The position numbers and the translations under genes were made by a program. This document shows positions 29,708 through 39,425 of a stretch of 64,000 bases of DNA, one piece after another. The notes beneath the pieces are model-generated. The model ran no database searches and was not told the DNA's origin. It saw nothing but the letters and a program-made list of their open reading frames with translations. Positions within the stretch are counted from its first letter, which is position 1. Each line of letters begins with the position of its first letter. This DNA is from Ignavibacteriales bacterium (GTDB taxonomy: Bacteria > Bacteroidota > Ignavibacteria > Ignavibacteriales > Ignavibacteriaceae), in NCBI GenBank assembly GCA_016714125.1, contig JADJNX010000003.1:248001-312000 (forward strand), read 5' to 3'.

Positions 29708-31090
29708 TTATACCGTTCTTGAATATCTTCCCTGATCTTCTTTTCGTTCAATGAATCCATCAAATCTCATCGCAATATTTCGAATCAGAAGTCTGCCTTT
29801 ATTTGATACTTCAAGTTTGTCCGGTGTTATTTTGAGTAATCCATCTGCTTCCATCACCTTCAAATTGTTGAGTGAATTCGCAAAATAGTCATTAAAATTG
29901 ATCTTATACTGAGTTTCAAATGCCTTAAAATCAAGCTCAAAATCGCACATTACCCTCGTGATTACGTCTCTTCTTAAGAGATCGTCATCGGTGAGATAGA
30001 TTCCTTTGTTAACTGGCAGTTTCTCATCATTTAACGAGTCAAAATATTCTTTTTCTTTTTTCAGATTCTGAGCATAAACTCTGCCAATTTGGCTGATACT
30101 TGTGATCCCCATACCATAAAGATCGGCACCGGCATTGGTGGAGTAACCCTGAAAATTTCTGTAAAGTTTTTTGTCTCGAAGAGCAATTGCCATTTCGTCA
30201 TCAGGTTTTGCAAAATGATCCATTCCGATAAAAACATAACCTGCACCAACAAGTTCTTCAATTGTTGCACCAAGGATATGAAGTTTTTCTTCAGGTTTTG
30301 GGAGGTCTTCCTCTTTAATAAGCCCCATGTGTTTTTTCATCCAGGGGACATGTGCGTAGTTGAAGACTGCAAGACGATCGGGTGAGATATCGACCGTGGT
30401 TTTCACGGTTTTTATAAATTCTTCTTTGGTCTGAAATGGAAGTCCATACATCAAATCGAGATTGATACTGGTGAAGCCAAGTTCTCTGACCCACTGAACC
30501 ACCTGTCTCGTCATCTCTTCGGGTTGAATACGGTTAACTGCTTTTTGAACAGTTGCATTTATATCCTGAACACCCATTGAGATACGGTTGAATCCACCTG
30601 ATCTTAGAGCTTCCAGATGTTCTCTTGTTAATCCTCTTGGATCAATTTCACAACCTGCTTCAACAGTTGGATCAATTTTAAACGATTTGTTTATGTAGGA
30701 AACGAGATCATAAATTTCATCAGGATCAAGATGTGTTGGTGTTCCCCCTCCCCAATGGAGTTGGGTTACTGGACGATCAACATCAAGAAAAGTTCTAAGT
30801 AGATCTATCTCATTTTTAACATATTTGATATATTCCTTGATTCTGTCACGATTTCGGGTAATAATCATATTACATCCGCAGAAGTAACACAAAGTATCAC
30901 AAAACGGCAGATGGAAATAGATAGAAAGAGGAGGTTTTACCGCTTCGGTATTTGTCCGCACAATCTCATCGAGATAATTATCAGAAGTGAATCCTTCATG
31001 AAAATGAGGAGCCGTCGGGTAGCTGGTATATCTTGGACCCGGCTGGTCATATTTTTTTATAAGTTCAATATCAAAATCAATTTCAAACAT
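29708..31090 (-). CDS. hemN: oxygen-independent coproporphyrinogen III oxidase
   Basis: This 460-residue radical-SAM enzyme decarboxylates coproporphyrinogen III without oxygen. The cluster motif FCDTLCYFCGC (Cys64, Cys68, Cys71) has the C-x3-C-x2-C spacing plus the extra Cys typical of true HemN. The N-terminal PGPRYTSYPTAPHF and the GMDHFAKPDDEMA segment also mark HemN rather than HemW. The frame is intact. It lies between hemE and hemH. Confidence 0.95.
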   Translation of the reverse strand: MFEIDFDIELIKKYDQPGPRYTSYPTAPHFHEGFTSDNYLDEIVRTNTEAVKPPLSIYFHLPFCDTLCYFCGCNMIITRNRDRIKEYIKYVKNEIDLLRTFLDVDRPVTQLHWGGGTPTHLDPDEIYDLVSYINKSFKIDPTVEAGCEIDPRGLTREHLEALRSGGFNRISMGVQDINATVQKAVNRIQPEEMTRQVVQWVRELGFTSINLDLMYGLPFQTKEEFIKTVKTTVDISPDRLAVFNYAHVPWMKKHMGLIKEEDLPKPEEKLHILGATIEELVGAGYVFIGMDHFAKPDDEMAIALRDKKLYRNFQGYSTNAGADLYGMGITSISQIGRVYAQNLKKEKEYFDSLNDEKLPVNKGIYLTDDDLLRRDVITRVMCDFELDFKAFETQYKINFNDYFANSLNNLKVMEADGLLKITPDKLEVSNKGRLLIRNIAMRFDGFIERKEDQGRYSRTV

Positions 31091-31101
31091 CTTTTTTCCG
31101 G

Positions 31102-32148
31102 TTATTTGTGAAATTTATAACTCTCGGCTTTGATATAATCAACCAAAGCTTTTAGATTTTCCGGTTTTACATCCGGTAAAATACCGTGTCCTAAATTGAA
31201 TATATGTCCATTTGCATTATCAAGTGATCCTAATAAAGCGGCAGCTTCTGTTCTTATATCATCGTGGGAAGCATAAAGAATTGTGGGATCGAGGTTACCT
31301 TGAACCACTGCTTTGTCGCCGATCTCTCTTTTGACTGCAGCGAGATCAACTGTCCAATCAAAACTATAGGCATCTGCACCAAGTTCTGCGAGTTTGCTAA
31401 AATTGTAGTTAACACCTTTCGCAAAAACGATTACCGGTGCTACTTCTTTCAGTTCATCAACAATTCTTTTGATGTAAGGTTTTGAAAATTCCTCAAATTG
31501 AGATGGAGAAAGGATACTTCCCCATGTGTCAAATACCTGAACCACATCGGCGCCTGCTTCAACCTTGGCTTTGAGATACGAGATAATCACATTTGTCAAC
31601 ATTTCAAGAATTTTATGTGCGGTTTTTCTTTCGCGATAAACAAATTCTTTAATTCTGCTGAAATTTTTAGAGCCTTTTCCTTCAACCATATAGGTAAGCA
31701 AAGTCCATGGAGCCCCTGAAAATCCGATCAGAGGAACTCTTCCGTCAAGTTCTTTAACTGTCAAAGAAACAGCATCGAGGACATATTTTAATCTGTCGGT
31801 TGGATCAAATTCGTGTATTCTGTTGATATCTGAAGCAGTTCTAATCGGATTTGGGAAAACTGGACCCGTTCCCTCATTCATCAAAAATTCCAGTCCCATT
31901 GCTTCGGGGATTACAAGAATGTCGGAAAAGATGATCGCAACATCCACACCAATTAGATCAACAGGTTGGATCGTGACCTCTGCCGCAAGTTCGGGTGTTT
32001 TGCACATGGTAATAAAATCTGCTTTTTCCCGCACTGCCCTGTATTGTGGAAGGTACCTGCCGGCTTGTCGCATCACCCAAATTGGAGTTCGTTCAGTTTT
32101 TTCATTCTTTAAAGTTCTTAGGAACAAGTCGTTTTGTAAGACTTTCAA
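31102..32148 (-). CDS. hemE: uroporphyrinogen decarboxylase
   Basis: The protein has 348 residues. It removes four acetate carboxyls from uroporphyrinogen III. The signatures PIWVMRQAGRYLPQYR and GFSGAPWTLLTYMVEG are present, with the catalytic Asp in IIFSDILVIPEAMG. The start ATG overlaps the hemD stop by four bases (ATGA). The frame is intact. Confidence 0.95.
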   Translation of the reverse strand: MKVLQNDLFLRTLKNEKTERTPIWVMRQAGRYLPQYRAVREKADFITMCKTPELAAEVTIQPVDLIGVDVAIIFSDILVIPEAMGLEFLMNEGTGPVFPNPIRTASDINRIHEFDPTDRLKYVLDAVSLTVKELDGRVPLIGFSGAPWTLLTYMVEGKGSKNFSRIKEFVYRERKTAHKILEMLTNVIISYLKAKVEAGADVVQVFDTWGSILSPSQFEEFSKPYIKRIVDELKEVAPVIVFAKGVNYNFSKLAELGADAYSFDWTVDLAAVKREIGDKAVVQGNLDPTILYASHDDIRTEAAALLGSLDNANGHIFNLGHGILPDVKPENLKALVDYIKAESYKFHK

Positions 32149-32924
32149 TTTTCATCTCTCAGGTTTATATTTTTTAATTTTTGCATCAATGCCTCCATCG
32201 TATAATCATCGGGCATGACATCCACTTTAAATCCATTTAATTCAATCTCTTTTTTGGTGACATCACCAATCGCACAAATTTTTGAGTTTTCCAGGATTAT
32301 TCCCGCATCCTCGCCTGTTGCTTTAAGAAAGTTCTTAAAGATGGAAGGACTTGTAAAAATCAGGAATTCAGGAAGATAAGTGAAAAGAACGGTTCGAATC
32401 AAATTATTCTCCTCTTCGGGAGGAGCTTCGTTTTTATAAACAACCACCCTTTTAACCTCAGCTCCCATCCCGGTAAGCTCTTCAGAAAGTGTTTTTCCGG
32501 CAAGATTTCCAAGAGGTAATAAACTCTCTTCCCCGTGTATGTCTCTGGTTTTGTAATAATCAACCAGTCCCTCAGCAGAAAATTTTTCAGGAATAACGAT
32601 GTTTTCGGCGGAAAACAATTCCATCACTTTTTGTGCTGTCTTTTCACCCACACAGGCAATTTCTTTGCCAAACAGCACATCAATATCCCCTCTTCCATCA
32701 AATATCGATATCAGAGCATAAAAAGCATGAACCGAGGTAAAAATGATAATATCAAAACTGCCGGGATCGTCCACAATTTCGATTGTTGTATTATCCAAAA
32801 CGGGTGTGATTACTATTAAAGGAAGGTTAATTCCTTCAAATTCATACTTTCTAAATAAGGCGGTGGTTTCTGCCGCATCCTCTTCCGCTCTAAAGGTAAC
32901 CACCCTAGGTTTATATCCTGCCAT
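32145..32924 (-). CDS. hemD: uroporphyrinogen-III synthase
   Basis: The protein has 259 residues, a two-domain HemD fold with low sequence conservation as usual. Supporting segments are DIIIFTSVHAFYALISIF, CVGEKTAQKVME and LIFTSPSIFKNFLK...KICAIGDVTKKEIELNG. The position between hemC and hemE makes the call firm. It closes and inverts ring D of hydroxymethylbilane. Confidence 0.9.
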   Translation of the reverse strand: MAGYKPRVVTFRAEEDAAETTALFRKYEFEGINLPLIVITPVLDNTTIEIVDDPGSFDIIIFTSVHAFYALISIFDGRGDIDVLFGKEIACVGEKTAQKVMELFSAENIVIPEKFSAEGLVDYYKTRDIHGEESLLPLGNLAGKTLSEELTGMGAEVKRVVVYKNEAPPEEENNLIRTVLFTYLPEFLIFTSPSIFKNFLKATGEDAGIILENSKICAIGDVTKKEIELNGFKVDVMPDDYTMEALMQKLKNINLRDEN

Positions 32925-32943
32925 GTTTTTAATATTCAGAGGT

Positions 32944-33873
32944 TTAGATTCTATCGATCAGAGCAATGATCTCTTTACCACCATCATCAAACATATCCTG
33001 AGCAAGGCTTACACCAAGTTCTTCAGCATGGTATTTACTTCCTCTAACATAACCTCTCATTGCTTCAGTTCCATCAATTGAACCGATATAAGCTTTTAGC
33101 CAGATACCGTTTGGTTTAACTACCGCGTGTGCAGCAATTGGAACCTGACATCCACCTTGGAGTTCTCTAAGGAACGCTCTTTCGGCGGAGACAGCAGCAA
33201 AAATATTTGGGTTATGAAGCACTGAGATCAGCTCATTTGTCTCATTGTCACCTTCTCTAATCTGCAACCCAAGAGCACCCTGTCCAACAGCAGGAAGCAT
33301 CATGTCGATAGGAATTATTGAGGAGATATGCTCCTGAAGGCCAAGTCGTTCCACTCCGGCACGGGCAAGTATTATTGCATCCCAATCACTATCGAGATAT
33401 TTTTGAATTCTTGTAGGGACATTACCTCTGAGTTCAACGGTTGAAATGTCGTTACGAAGGTTTAGAAGTTGACTGCGTCTTCTTAATGAACCCGTAGCAA
33501 CTACCGCATTTTCGCGAAGAGAATCAATCGTTACCCCTTTTTCTCGTGCAATGATTACATCATTCACTTCGTGTCTGTCCGAGACGACTGCAAGTTGAAG
33601 TCCTGCAGGCATATTTGTTTCAAGATCTTTAAACTGTGAACAGCGAGATCCACTTCCCCGTTTAAGAGAGCGTTCTCTAACTCTTTTGTAAACAAACCCT
33701 TATCCCCTATCTTCGAAAGCGCCACATCCAATATTTTATCACCCTTTGGTATTGATAAGGATTACTTCAATTTCGAGTTCAGGATAATGTTTTTTTAGTT
33801 CAGATTTAACATGTTCAGTTTGCCAGAGGGCAAGTTTACTTTGTCTTGTGCCTATTCTTAATTTATTTTTCAA
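32944..33873 (-). CDS. hemC: hydroxymethylbilane synthase (two frameshifts)
   Basis: It polymerises porphobilinogen. The 222-residue main frame contains the dipyrromethane-cofactor Cys in LQGGCQVPIAAHA and TGSLRRRSQL. The N-terminal part lies in other frames: a TTG start at 33873 gives KNKLRIGTRQSKLALWQTEH. Slips near 33746 (NTKGDKILD) and 33625 (HSLKDLETNMPAG) rejoin to about 310 residues, the family norm. An enzyme this central is unlikely to be dead inside an otherwise intact operon, so I suspect sequence errors. Confidence 0.9.
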
Positions 33874-33893
33874 TCTAATTCCGGTAATAATTT

Positions 33894-35180
33894 TTAATTA
33901 TTGTTGATTTCTTCATCAACCTGTTCGGGGTTGAAGAGATTCGAGATGACTGAAGTGTAGTTGGCAACTTCCTGATAATTGAGGCCACTCTCCGCAATTT
34001 GGCGAAGTCTGATAGTCGGATTGTGCAAAAGTCTTCCAACAAGCCTTTTTGTCATATCATCTAATTTTTTTATATCTTCTTCATGCACTTTATGTTTGAT
34101 TTTATCGATTTCTTCCTGGCGGATTTCCTCAAAAAAATCTCTTATTTTTTTGATTGTTGGAATCACTTCAAGAGTGTTATACCAACTAAAAAGGTTTTGC
34201 ATCTCCTCAAGGATTATCGCTTCAACCGCGGGAATCTCTTTTTCTCTTTTTCTGATATTCATATCGATAATTTTACCCAAAGTATCGATATCGTTGTAAA
34301 AAACACCGTCAAGTTTTGCGACAGCAGGATCGATATCTCTTGGCAGAGCAAGATCCATCAGACAGACAGGATTACCCCGCCGTTTTTTAACAATAGTTTT
34401 TACTTCATCATAATTAAGGATTACTCCCGGTGAAGAGGTAGCCGAAATCACAATATCAAAATTGTGCAGGAGTTCATGAAGGTTTTCGAACGGGACTATC
34501 TCACCATAAACTTTACGGGCAAGTTCTTCTGCTCTTGAGAGGGTTCTGTTGGAGATCGCGAGGTTGCCGATGCCCTTGTCTTTTAAGTGGAGTGCAGCCA
34601 GTTCCCCTGTTTCCCCGGCTCCGATTACAATTGCCGAACGGTTTTGCAGGTTGGCAAATATCTTTTCAACAACTTGTATCGCTGCATAACTTACAGAAAC
34701 AGCACCTTCGCCAATTTCTGTTTCAGTGATGCTTCTTTTCCCAACTCTTGTGGCGGTATCAAAAATCCGTCTCATAATTGTGCCGGCAAAATTCATGTCA
34801 ACCGATAGCTGAAAAGCATCTTTCATTTGTCCATGAATTTGGGAATCACCAAGTATAAGGGAATCGATGCCTGAAGTGACACTAAAAAGGTGTTTAACGG
34901 CACCACAAGAGAAGAAATTGAGGAAATTATTGTTAGATAAGCCATCAACATGTTTATAACTTAACAAGGCATCTTGAATTTTTGAGATGTCAAGATTATT
35001 ATCAACCGGCAGTCCAAAAATTTCTGTCCTGTTACAAGTTGATATCACAAATCCATCGCTTAACAGATTATTTCGGAGAATTCCGATGAACTCCGTCATC
35101 TCATTTTTACTAAGATGGAGAGCTTCTCTCTGTTCGATGGTTGCTGTATGATGGTTTATTGATGTACCAATAAGGTTCAT
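33894..35180 (-). CDS. hemA: glutamyl-tRNA reductase
   Basis: The protein has 428 residues. It reduces glutamyl-tRNA(Glu) to glutamate-1-semialdehyde, the first committed step of the C5 route. The catalytic Cys49 is in STCNRTEIFGL. The NADPH domain has VIGAGETGELAALHL, and SVSYAAIQV and DLALPRDIDP are conserved. The C-terminal helical dimerisation region is present. The frame is intact. It lies 31 bases after the CcsA-like gene and 20 bases before hemC. Confidence 0.95.
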   Translation of the reverse strand: MNLIGTSINHHTATIEQREALHLSKNEMTEFIGILRNNLLSDGFVISTCNRTEIFGLPVDNNLDISKIQDALLSYKHVDGLSNNNFLNFFSCGAVKHLFSVTSGIDSLILGDSQIHGQMKDAFQLSVDMNFAGTIMRRIFDTATRVGKRSITETEIGEGAVSVSYAAIQVVEKIFANLQNRSAIVIGAGETGELAALHLKDKGIGNLAISNRTLSRAEELARKVYGEIVPFENLHELLHNFDIVISATSSPGVILNYDEVKTIVKKRRGNPVCLMDLALPRDIDPAVAKLDGVFYNDIDTLGKIIDMNIRKREKEIPAVEAIILEEMQNLFSWYNTLEVIPTIKKIRDFFEEIRQEEIDKIKHKVHEEDIKKLDDMTKRLVGRLLHNPTIRLRQIAESGLNYQEVANYTSVISNLFNPEQVDEEINNN

Positions 35181-35211
35181 AATGTATCTCCGGTTTTACC
35201 GGGCTAAATCT

Positions 35212-36039
35212 CTATTTGCTAAATTGATGAAAAGTAGAACCTATTATTCCTGTGATCCCAAGTGAGATCATAGCGATAATAAATCCTGCAATTGAATAGG
35301 TCATAAATTTTTTACCATAAAGGCCTGAGGTTAACCGAACTATTAATCCGGCACCATAAAAAAGCCAAACCAATCCGGTTGCGAGCAACTTTGGATCGAG
35401 GTAACTAAAATCGGGAAATGCACTCGGCAGCCATATTGTCCCAATCAAAATTGCAATGGTCAGAAGTGCAAATCCTACCATTACTGATGATACTGCAAGT
35501 CTTTCCAATAACTCAAGACTTGGAAGTCTGTTAAAAACAAGTCCAAATTGATTCAGTTTAATCCTTTTATACTGTACCGTAAAAAGTAATGCATAAACTG
35601 CTGAAATCGTGACCCCTGTATAACCGCAGAGAGCACTTATTACATGAAGACCCAAAAGTCTGTTCTTCAAAACTTCGGGTACATTTATCACATCTTCAAT
35701 AAAAACAGTTGATAAGGCCTGAAAAATGATGGAAATTGCCAGAATAAAAGTCCCTGTGGCTCTGATATCTGTGGAAAGTTCAATCAGGAAGTATGAAAAT
35801 CCGATACTGAAAGCCAAAACGCTGAATATCTCAAACTTGGTCGTAATAGGTGGATGATCAAAATGGATTGTCCACAATACCAGGTAAATTGTATGAATTA
35901 ACAGGGTTACAAATAAAAAGATTCTTTTTATATTGTGTAATGCAGGTTTATCTTTATAAAAGTCGGTAAGATAAACAGCAAAAGTTGCCGCATAAAGGAG
36001 CGGCAAAAGGAAATTTAGTATGTGGATGGTTTCAAGCAT
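35212..36039 (-). CDS. cytochrome c assembly / HemX-like membrane protein (CcsA family)
   Basis: The protein has 275 residues and eight predicted membrane helices, belonging to the CcsA/ResC/HemX superfamily (GLHVISALCGYTGVTISAVY, LATGLVWLFYGAGLIVRL). The classical tryptophan-rich heme-handling WWD motif is not visible, so it is closer to HemX, which modulates HemA levels in bacilli. Placement directly before hemA supports that role. The N-terminal LLYAATFAVYLTDFY and C-terminal FHQF are typical of HemX-like proteins. Confidence 0.8.
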   Translation of the reverse strand: MLETIHILNFLLPLLYAATFAVYLTDFYKDKPALHNIKRIFLFVTLLIHTIYLVLWTIHFDHPPITTKFEIFSVLAFSIGFSYFLIELSTDIRATGTFILAISIIFQALSTVFIEDVINVPEVLKNRLLGLHVISALCGYTGVTISAVYALLFTVQYKRIKLNQFGLVFNRLPSLELLERLAVSSVMVGFALLTIAILIGTIWLPSAFPDFSYLDPKLLATGLVWLFYGAGLIVRLTSGLYGKKFMTYSIAGFIIAMISLGITGIIGSTFHQFSK

Positions 36040-36083
36040 TGGTGTAGTGCCGAAGTATGTAAAATATTTTTTTTTAGCAGTAG

Positions 36084-36091
36084 CAAATATA
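36084..36091 (-). promoter_or_regulatory. Bacteroidetes-type -7 element for the heme operon
   Basis: TATATTTG on the minus strand matches TAnnTTTG, with a predicted start about 38 bases before the CcsA/HemX-like ATG. The upstream -33 TTG is not convincing, so confidence is moderate. Confidence 0.45.
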
Positions 36092-36236
36092 CGAAAAAAC
36101 CACTTTAAATGGGTTTGTTCTTATACTGCTATTTATTAAATTTACCAATGTGTTTTAAAATTAATTTTTTAATTTAGCGTATAAAATAAACCAATATTTT
36201 TTAAATATCATAACCAAAAAGAGAACCGGAAATACG

Positions 36237-36983
36237 ATGTATAAGACGATACTTGCATTAGCCGCAATTCTGATTGTTTTTTCAGGATGCAGCAAAAAAG
36301 AAGAACCCAAAAAACCTGAAGCCGGCGTAGAAGCTTCTGCTCCAGCTGTTCCCGTAAGAGGCGGGAAAATCCTTGAAGTAATTCAGACTTCAGCATACTC
36401 ATATCTTAGAGTTGAAGAAGAAGCCGGAGAAGTTTGGCTCGCAGTTCAGAAAATGGATGTAAAAGAGGGTGAAAATATCTACTTTACCCAGTCAATGGAA
36501 ATGAAAAATTTCGAAGGAAAAGAAGCAAACAAAACTTTTGAAACAATATTGTTTGTTAACGACCCTTCAAAAGATAAAGCCAGTTTTGGTGGACAGGTGG
36601 GAAGCCCTGCTGATTTACCTGCTGATTTTAAACATCCCGAGCAAGCCGGTGTGGCAAAAGAAGATGTTAAAGTTGAAAAAGCTGCCGGTGGAGTTACTGT
36701 TGCTGATGTGTTCGCTAAAAAAAGTGAACTCAAAGACAAAAAAATAAAAATCCGCGGAAAAGTCACCAAAGTTAACGCAGGCATAATGAACACCAACTGG
36801 ATTCATATCCAGGATGGAACTGCCTCCGGAAAAGAATACGACCTTACCCTTACCTCTGCTGACGTACCAACTGTTGGACAAATCATCCTCATTGAAGGAA
36901 AGGTCTCAGTGGATAAAGATTTTGGTGCCGGATACAAATACGATGTAATTGTTGAAGAAGCAAAAATTCTCGAAAAGAAGTAA
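36237..36983 (+). CDS. lipoprotein with NrfJ-like and OB-fold domains
   Basis: The protein has 248 residues and a lipobox VFSGC (Cys18). After a charged Pro-rich linker comes a domain GGKILEVIQTSAYSYLRVEE...VWLAVQ (about 42-110), similar to the NrfJ-like domain found near multiheme cytochromes. The C-terminal half (VTVADVFAKKSELKDKKIKI RGKVTKVN...TNWIHIQDGT) reads as an OB fold. Probably periplasmic or outer-membrane anchored, possibly linked to cytochrome function. Divergent from the heme operon. Confidence 0.65.
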   Translation: MYKTILALAAILIVFSGCSKKEEPKKPEAGVEASAPAVPVRGGKILEVIQTSAYSYLRVEEEAGEVWLAVQKMDVKEGENIYFTQSMEMKNFEGKEANKTFETILFVNDPSKDKASFGGQVGSPADLPADFKHPEQAGVAKEDVKVEKAAGGVTVADVFAKKSELKDKKIKIRGKVTKVNAGIMNTNWIHIQDGTASGKEYDLTLTSADVPTVGQIILIEGKVSVDKDFGAGYKYDVIVEEAKILEKK

Positions 36984-37077
36984 TTAAATCAATTTTGGGG
37001 ATGTAACCGGTTAAATCAGTTATATCCCTTTTTAAGTTAATTCACCCTTGTCTTTTAAATTATAACAGAATCCTAAA

Positions 37078-37992
37078 ATGAATAAAAAGATTTTATTTTT
37101 ACTGCTCTTTTTAACTCCCGCTGTTTTCCCACAATTAGGTGATTTCCTTTTCAAAACTTCAGGTAACGAACTTTATCTGCAAATGTATGGCGAAACCGTA
37201 GATCCATTTGCTCCTTTTGACGCAAAAAATTCGATACAAAAGGTCAAAAAAATAACCAAGCCTGTTATTACTGATAAAAAATTGACCGTTAATGCCACCC
37301 CGGTGGATTTTAAGATATTTAAGTCTTCGGTTAAAGGTTTGGCTTCTTTTACTATCTATTACTCAGAAAAAAAAGAAAATTATCTGATTCATCTGAAATT
37401 TGAAAATGCGAATTCTTTCAAAAACCTTCAATCTTTTATCGGTACCCTTTTTGAAGAGGTAAAGGTGAAAAATGGACCCGAAGGATTAAGTTATCGCAAA
37501 GGTACTTATATGTATGACCTGACAGGTACCGGAACCAAAGCTCCGGGCGATGTTACAATTCTTACCGACTCGAGACCGGGAAAAAACGAAGCCTTTATTG
37601 GTATAATTGCAGATCCAGCCTCCTATCAAAGTTGTGTTGATTTTAATTATCCAAAAATTGAAGTTGACCTTAAGGCGATGTCGGAACAAAAAATATTTGA
37701 ATATTATAACAATATGGCATCCGAGCTGTATGAATTGGTGGTTGTTGCCCAGGAATATTATAAAAAACCGAAAACACAAAACGGTGGTGGGAACTCATTT
37801 GAAGGATTTATTATTCCTGAAAACATGAAACAAACCCAAAACTGTGTATTTGGGATTGATGCAATTACAACCGGTGAGATAATCCTTACTGCCACAACCA
37901 AACTTGATATTATCGGACAGGACGGAAAAACCCCACTTAAGGTAAGATTTGTTACCAGACCTGATGATATGCAGCCTGAAGTTGTAAATTAA
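37078..37992 (+). CDS. exported protein of unknown function
   Basis: The protein has 304 residues with a signal peptide MNKKILFLLLFLTPAVFPQ. I do not recognise a family. The mature part is Lys- and aromatic-rich and beta-predicted, with one Cys near SYQSCVDFN and another in QTQNCVFGID. There are no lipobox and no sorting domain. It lies 94 bases after the NrfJ-like lipoprotein and may share its transcript. Confidence 0.7.
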   Translation: MNKKILFLLLFLTPAVFPQLGDFLFKTSGNELYLQMYGETVDPFAPFDAKNSIQKVKKITKPVITDKKLTVNATPVDFKIFKSSVKGLASFTIYYSEKKENYLIHLKFENANSFKNLQSFIGTLFEEVKVKNGPEGLSYRKGTYMYDLTGTGTKAPGDVTILTDSRPGKNEAFIGIIADPASYQSCVDFNYPKIEVDLKAMSEQKIFEYYNNMASELYELVVVAQEYYKKPKTQNGGGNSFEGFIIPENMKQTQNCVFGIDAITTGEIILTATTKLDIIGQDGKTPLKVRFVTRPDDMQPEVVN

Positions 37993-38007
37993 CCCAAATT
38001 TAGGGGG

Positions 38008-38155
38008 AGGATGGTTACGCGGATTACACCAATTATCACTGATTCCACGGATTTATAAAGGGGACGCAGATACACGCAGATTAGACGGATTTTCGCAGAG
38101 GGGACTCATTTATTTAATCCCCTCTGTGGGCTCTGTGCGCTCTGTGGTTTTACCC
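38008..38155 (+). repeat. degenerate intergenic repeat mosaic, copy 3
   Basis: Directly after the stop at 37992: GATGGTTACGCGGATTACAC, then ACGGATTT, GGGGACGCAGATACACGCAG, ATTTTCGCAGAGGGG and a terminal CTCTGTGGGCTCTGTGCGCT-type unit. It shares the first block with copies 1 and 2 in the same orientation relative to the upstream stop codon. Confidence 0.7.
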
Positions 38156-38269
38156 TCTATTTTTTTAATTTTTCTTCCTTTTTACTCCCTTCTGATTAAT
38201 TTAACTTCCTTGTTTGAATCCTTTTTCAAATTCTCTAATCTCATTTATACTTAAAAGAAATAATTATTG

Positions 38270-39058
38270 ATGGAACTTATAACCTTAGTCATCGCATTTT
38301 TGATCGGAGCAGTTATGGGTTTAACCGGTGCCGGCGGATCAATCCTTGCGGTACCTGTTTTTACTTATCTTCTGAGACTTGATATTATCACTGCAACAGG
38401 ATACTCCCTCTTTGTGGTTGGTATGACTTCACTTGTTGGAGCCATCAAAAATATAATTCAGGGAAATATCGAACTTAAACAGGCACTCTACTTCTCAATT
38501 CCGTCACTTGTTACAGTAATTATTACCAGGGGAACAATTGTTCCATTAATTCCGGATGAGATATTTAGCTCCGATGGTCTGGTAATAGCAAAACAGACAT
38601 TACTTTTAGGGCTCTTCGCAATTTTGATTTTTTATGCAGCTTATTCAATGCTGAAAAAAAAACCTGAACAGGAAATAAAACCTTCATTTGATGTTAAACG
38701 ACTGGCTATACAAGGTGCACTTCTTGGGATTATCATGGGTTTGCTGGGCGCAGGTGGTGGATTTATGATTGTACCTGTCCTGGTCCTGGTTGCCGGGATG
38801 GACATGAAGAAGGCAATTGGTACATCATTAATGATAATTGCAGTCAATGCTCTAAGCGGGTTTATTGCCGGAGCTTCAGGTTTGGGAAATATTGATTGGA
38901 TATTTTTGTTAAAATTTACTGTCCTTATGGTTGCCGGGATTTTTACGGGGAGTTATCTGACCACAAAAATTGACAGTCAGAAATTAAAAAAAGGCTTTGC
39001 ATGGTTTATTACCGGTGTAGGTGCCTACATTCTTATTAAAGAATTTTTATCACTATAA
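38270..39058 (+). CDS. TauE/SafE-family sulfite/sulfonate exporter
   Basis: The protein has 262 residues from the ATG (a TTG one codon earlier is less likely). Seven to eight membrane helices carry the two family repeats: GLTGAGGSILAVPVF (residues 20-34) and GLLGAGGGFMIVPVLV in the second half. It begins a three-gene operon with a rhodanese and a persulfide dioxygenase, so export of sulfite or thiosulfate produced by them is likely. Confidence 0.85.
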   Translation: MELITLVIAFLIGAVMGLTGAGGSILAVPVFTYLLRLDIITATGYSLFVVGMTSLVGAIKNIIQGNIELKQALYFSIPSLVTVIITRGTIVPLIPDEIFSSDGLVIAKQTLLLGLFAILIFYAAYSMLKKKPEQEIKPSFDVKRLAIQGALLGIIMGLLGAGGGFMIVPVLVLVAGMDMKKAIGTSLMIIAVNALSGFIAGASGLGNIDWIFLLKFTVLMVAGIFTGSYLTTKIDSQKLKKGFAWFITGVGAYILIKEFLSL

Positions 39059-39070
39059 AGGAAGTACTTA

Positions 39071-39412
39071 ATGTTAAGAAATCTTTTTTTTGGAAACAGC
39101 AAGGTTAAAAACCTTGGAGCCAAAGAATTTAATGAGGGATTTAAAAACGATAAAAACGCCGTCGTAATTGATGTTAGAACTTCGGGTGAAGTTGCCATGG
39201 GATACATCCCAGGCGCAAAACACATCGACCTGATGTCTCCGGGTTTTACCGGTCAAATTGAAAAATTAGATAAGTCAAAAAGTTATTACATCTACTGCCG
39301 TAGCGGTAACAGAAGTTATCAGGCAGGTATGATGATGGCAAAATCAGGATTTGAAAATATTTTTAATTTATCCGGCGGTATCATGAGCTGGAAATACGAA
39401 ATTAAGAAATAA
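39071..39412 (+). CDS. single-domain rhodanese (sulfurtransferase)
   Basis: The protein has 113 residues with the rhodanese fold: VIDVRTSGEVAMGYIPGAKH and active-site loop YCRSGNRSYQAG (catalytic Cys in CRSGNR). There is no signal peptide. It lies 12 bases after the TauE gene and 13 before the MBL-rhodanese gene. It probably passes sulfane sulfur between persulfide carriers. Confidence 0.9.
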   Translation: MLRNLFFGNSKVKNLGAKEFNEGFKNDKNAVVIDVRTSGEVAMGYIPGAKHIDLMSPGFTGQIEKLDKSKSYYIYCRSGNRSYQAGMMMAKSGFENIFNLSGGIMSWKYEIKK

Positions 39413-39425
39413 GGAGACCTATAAA

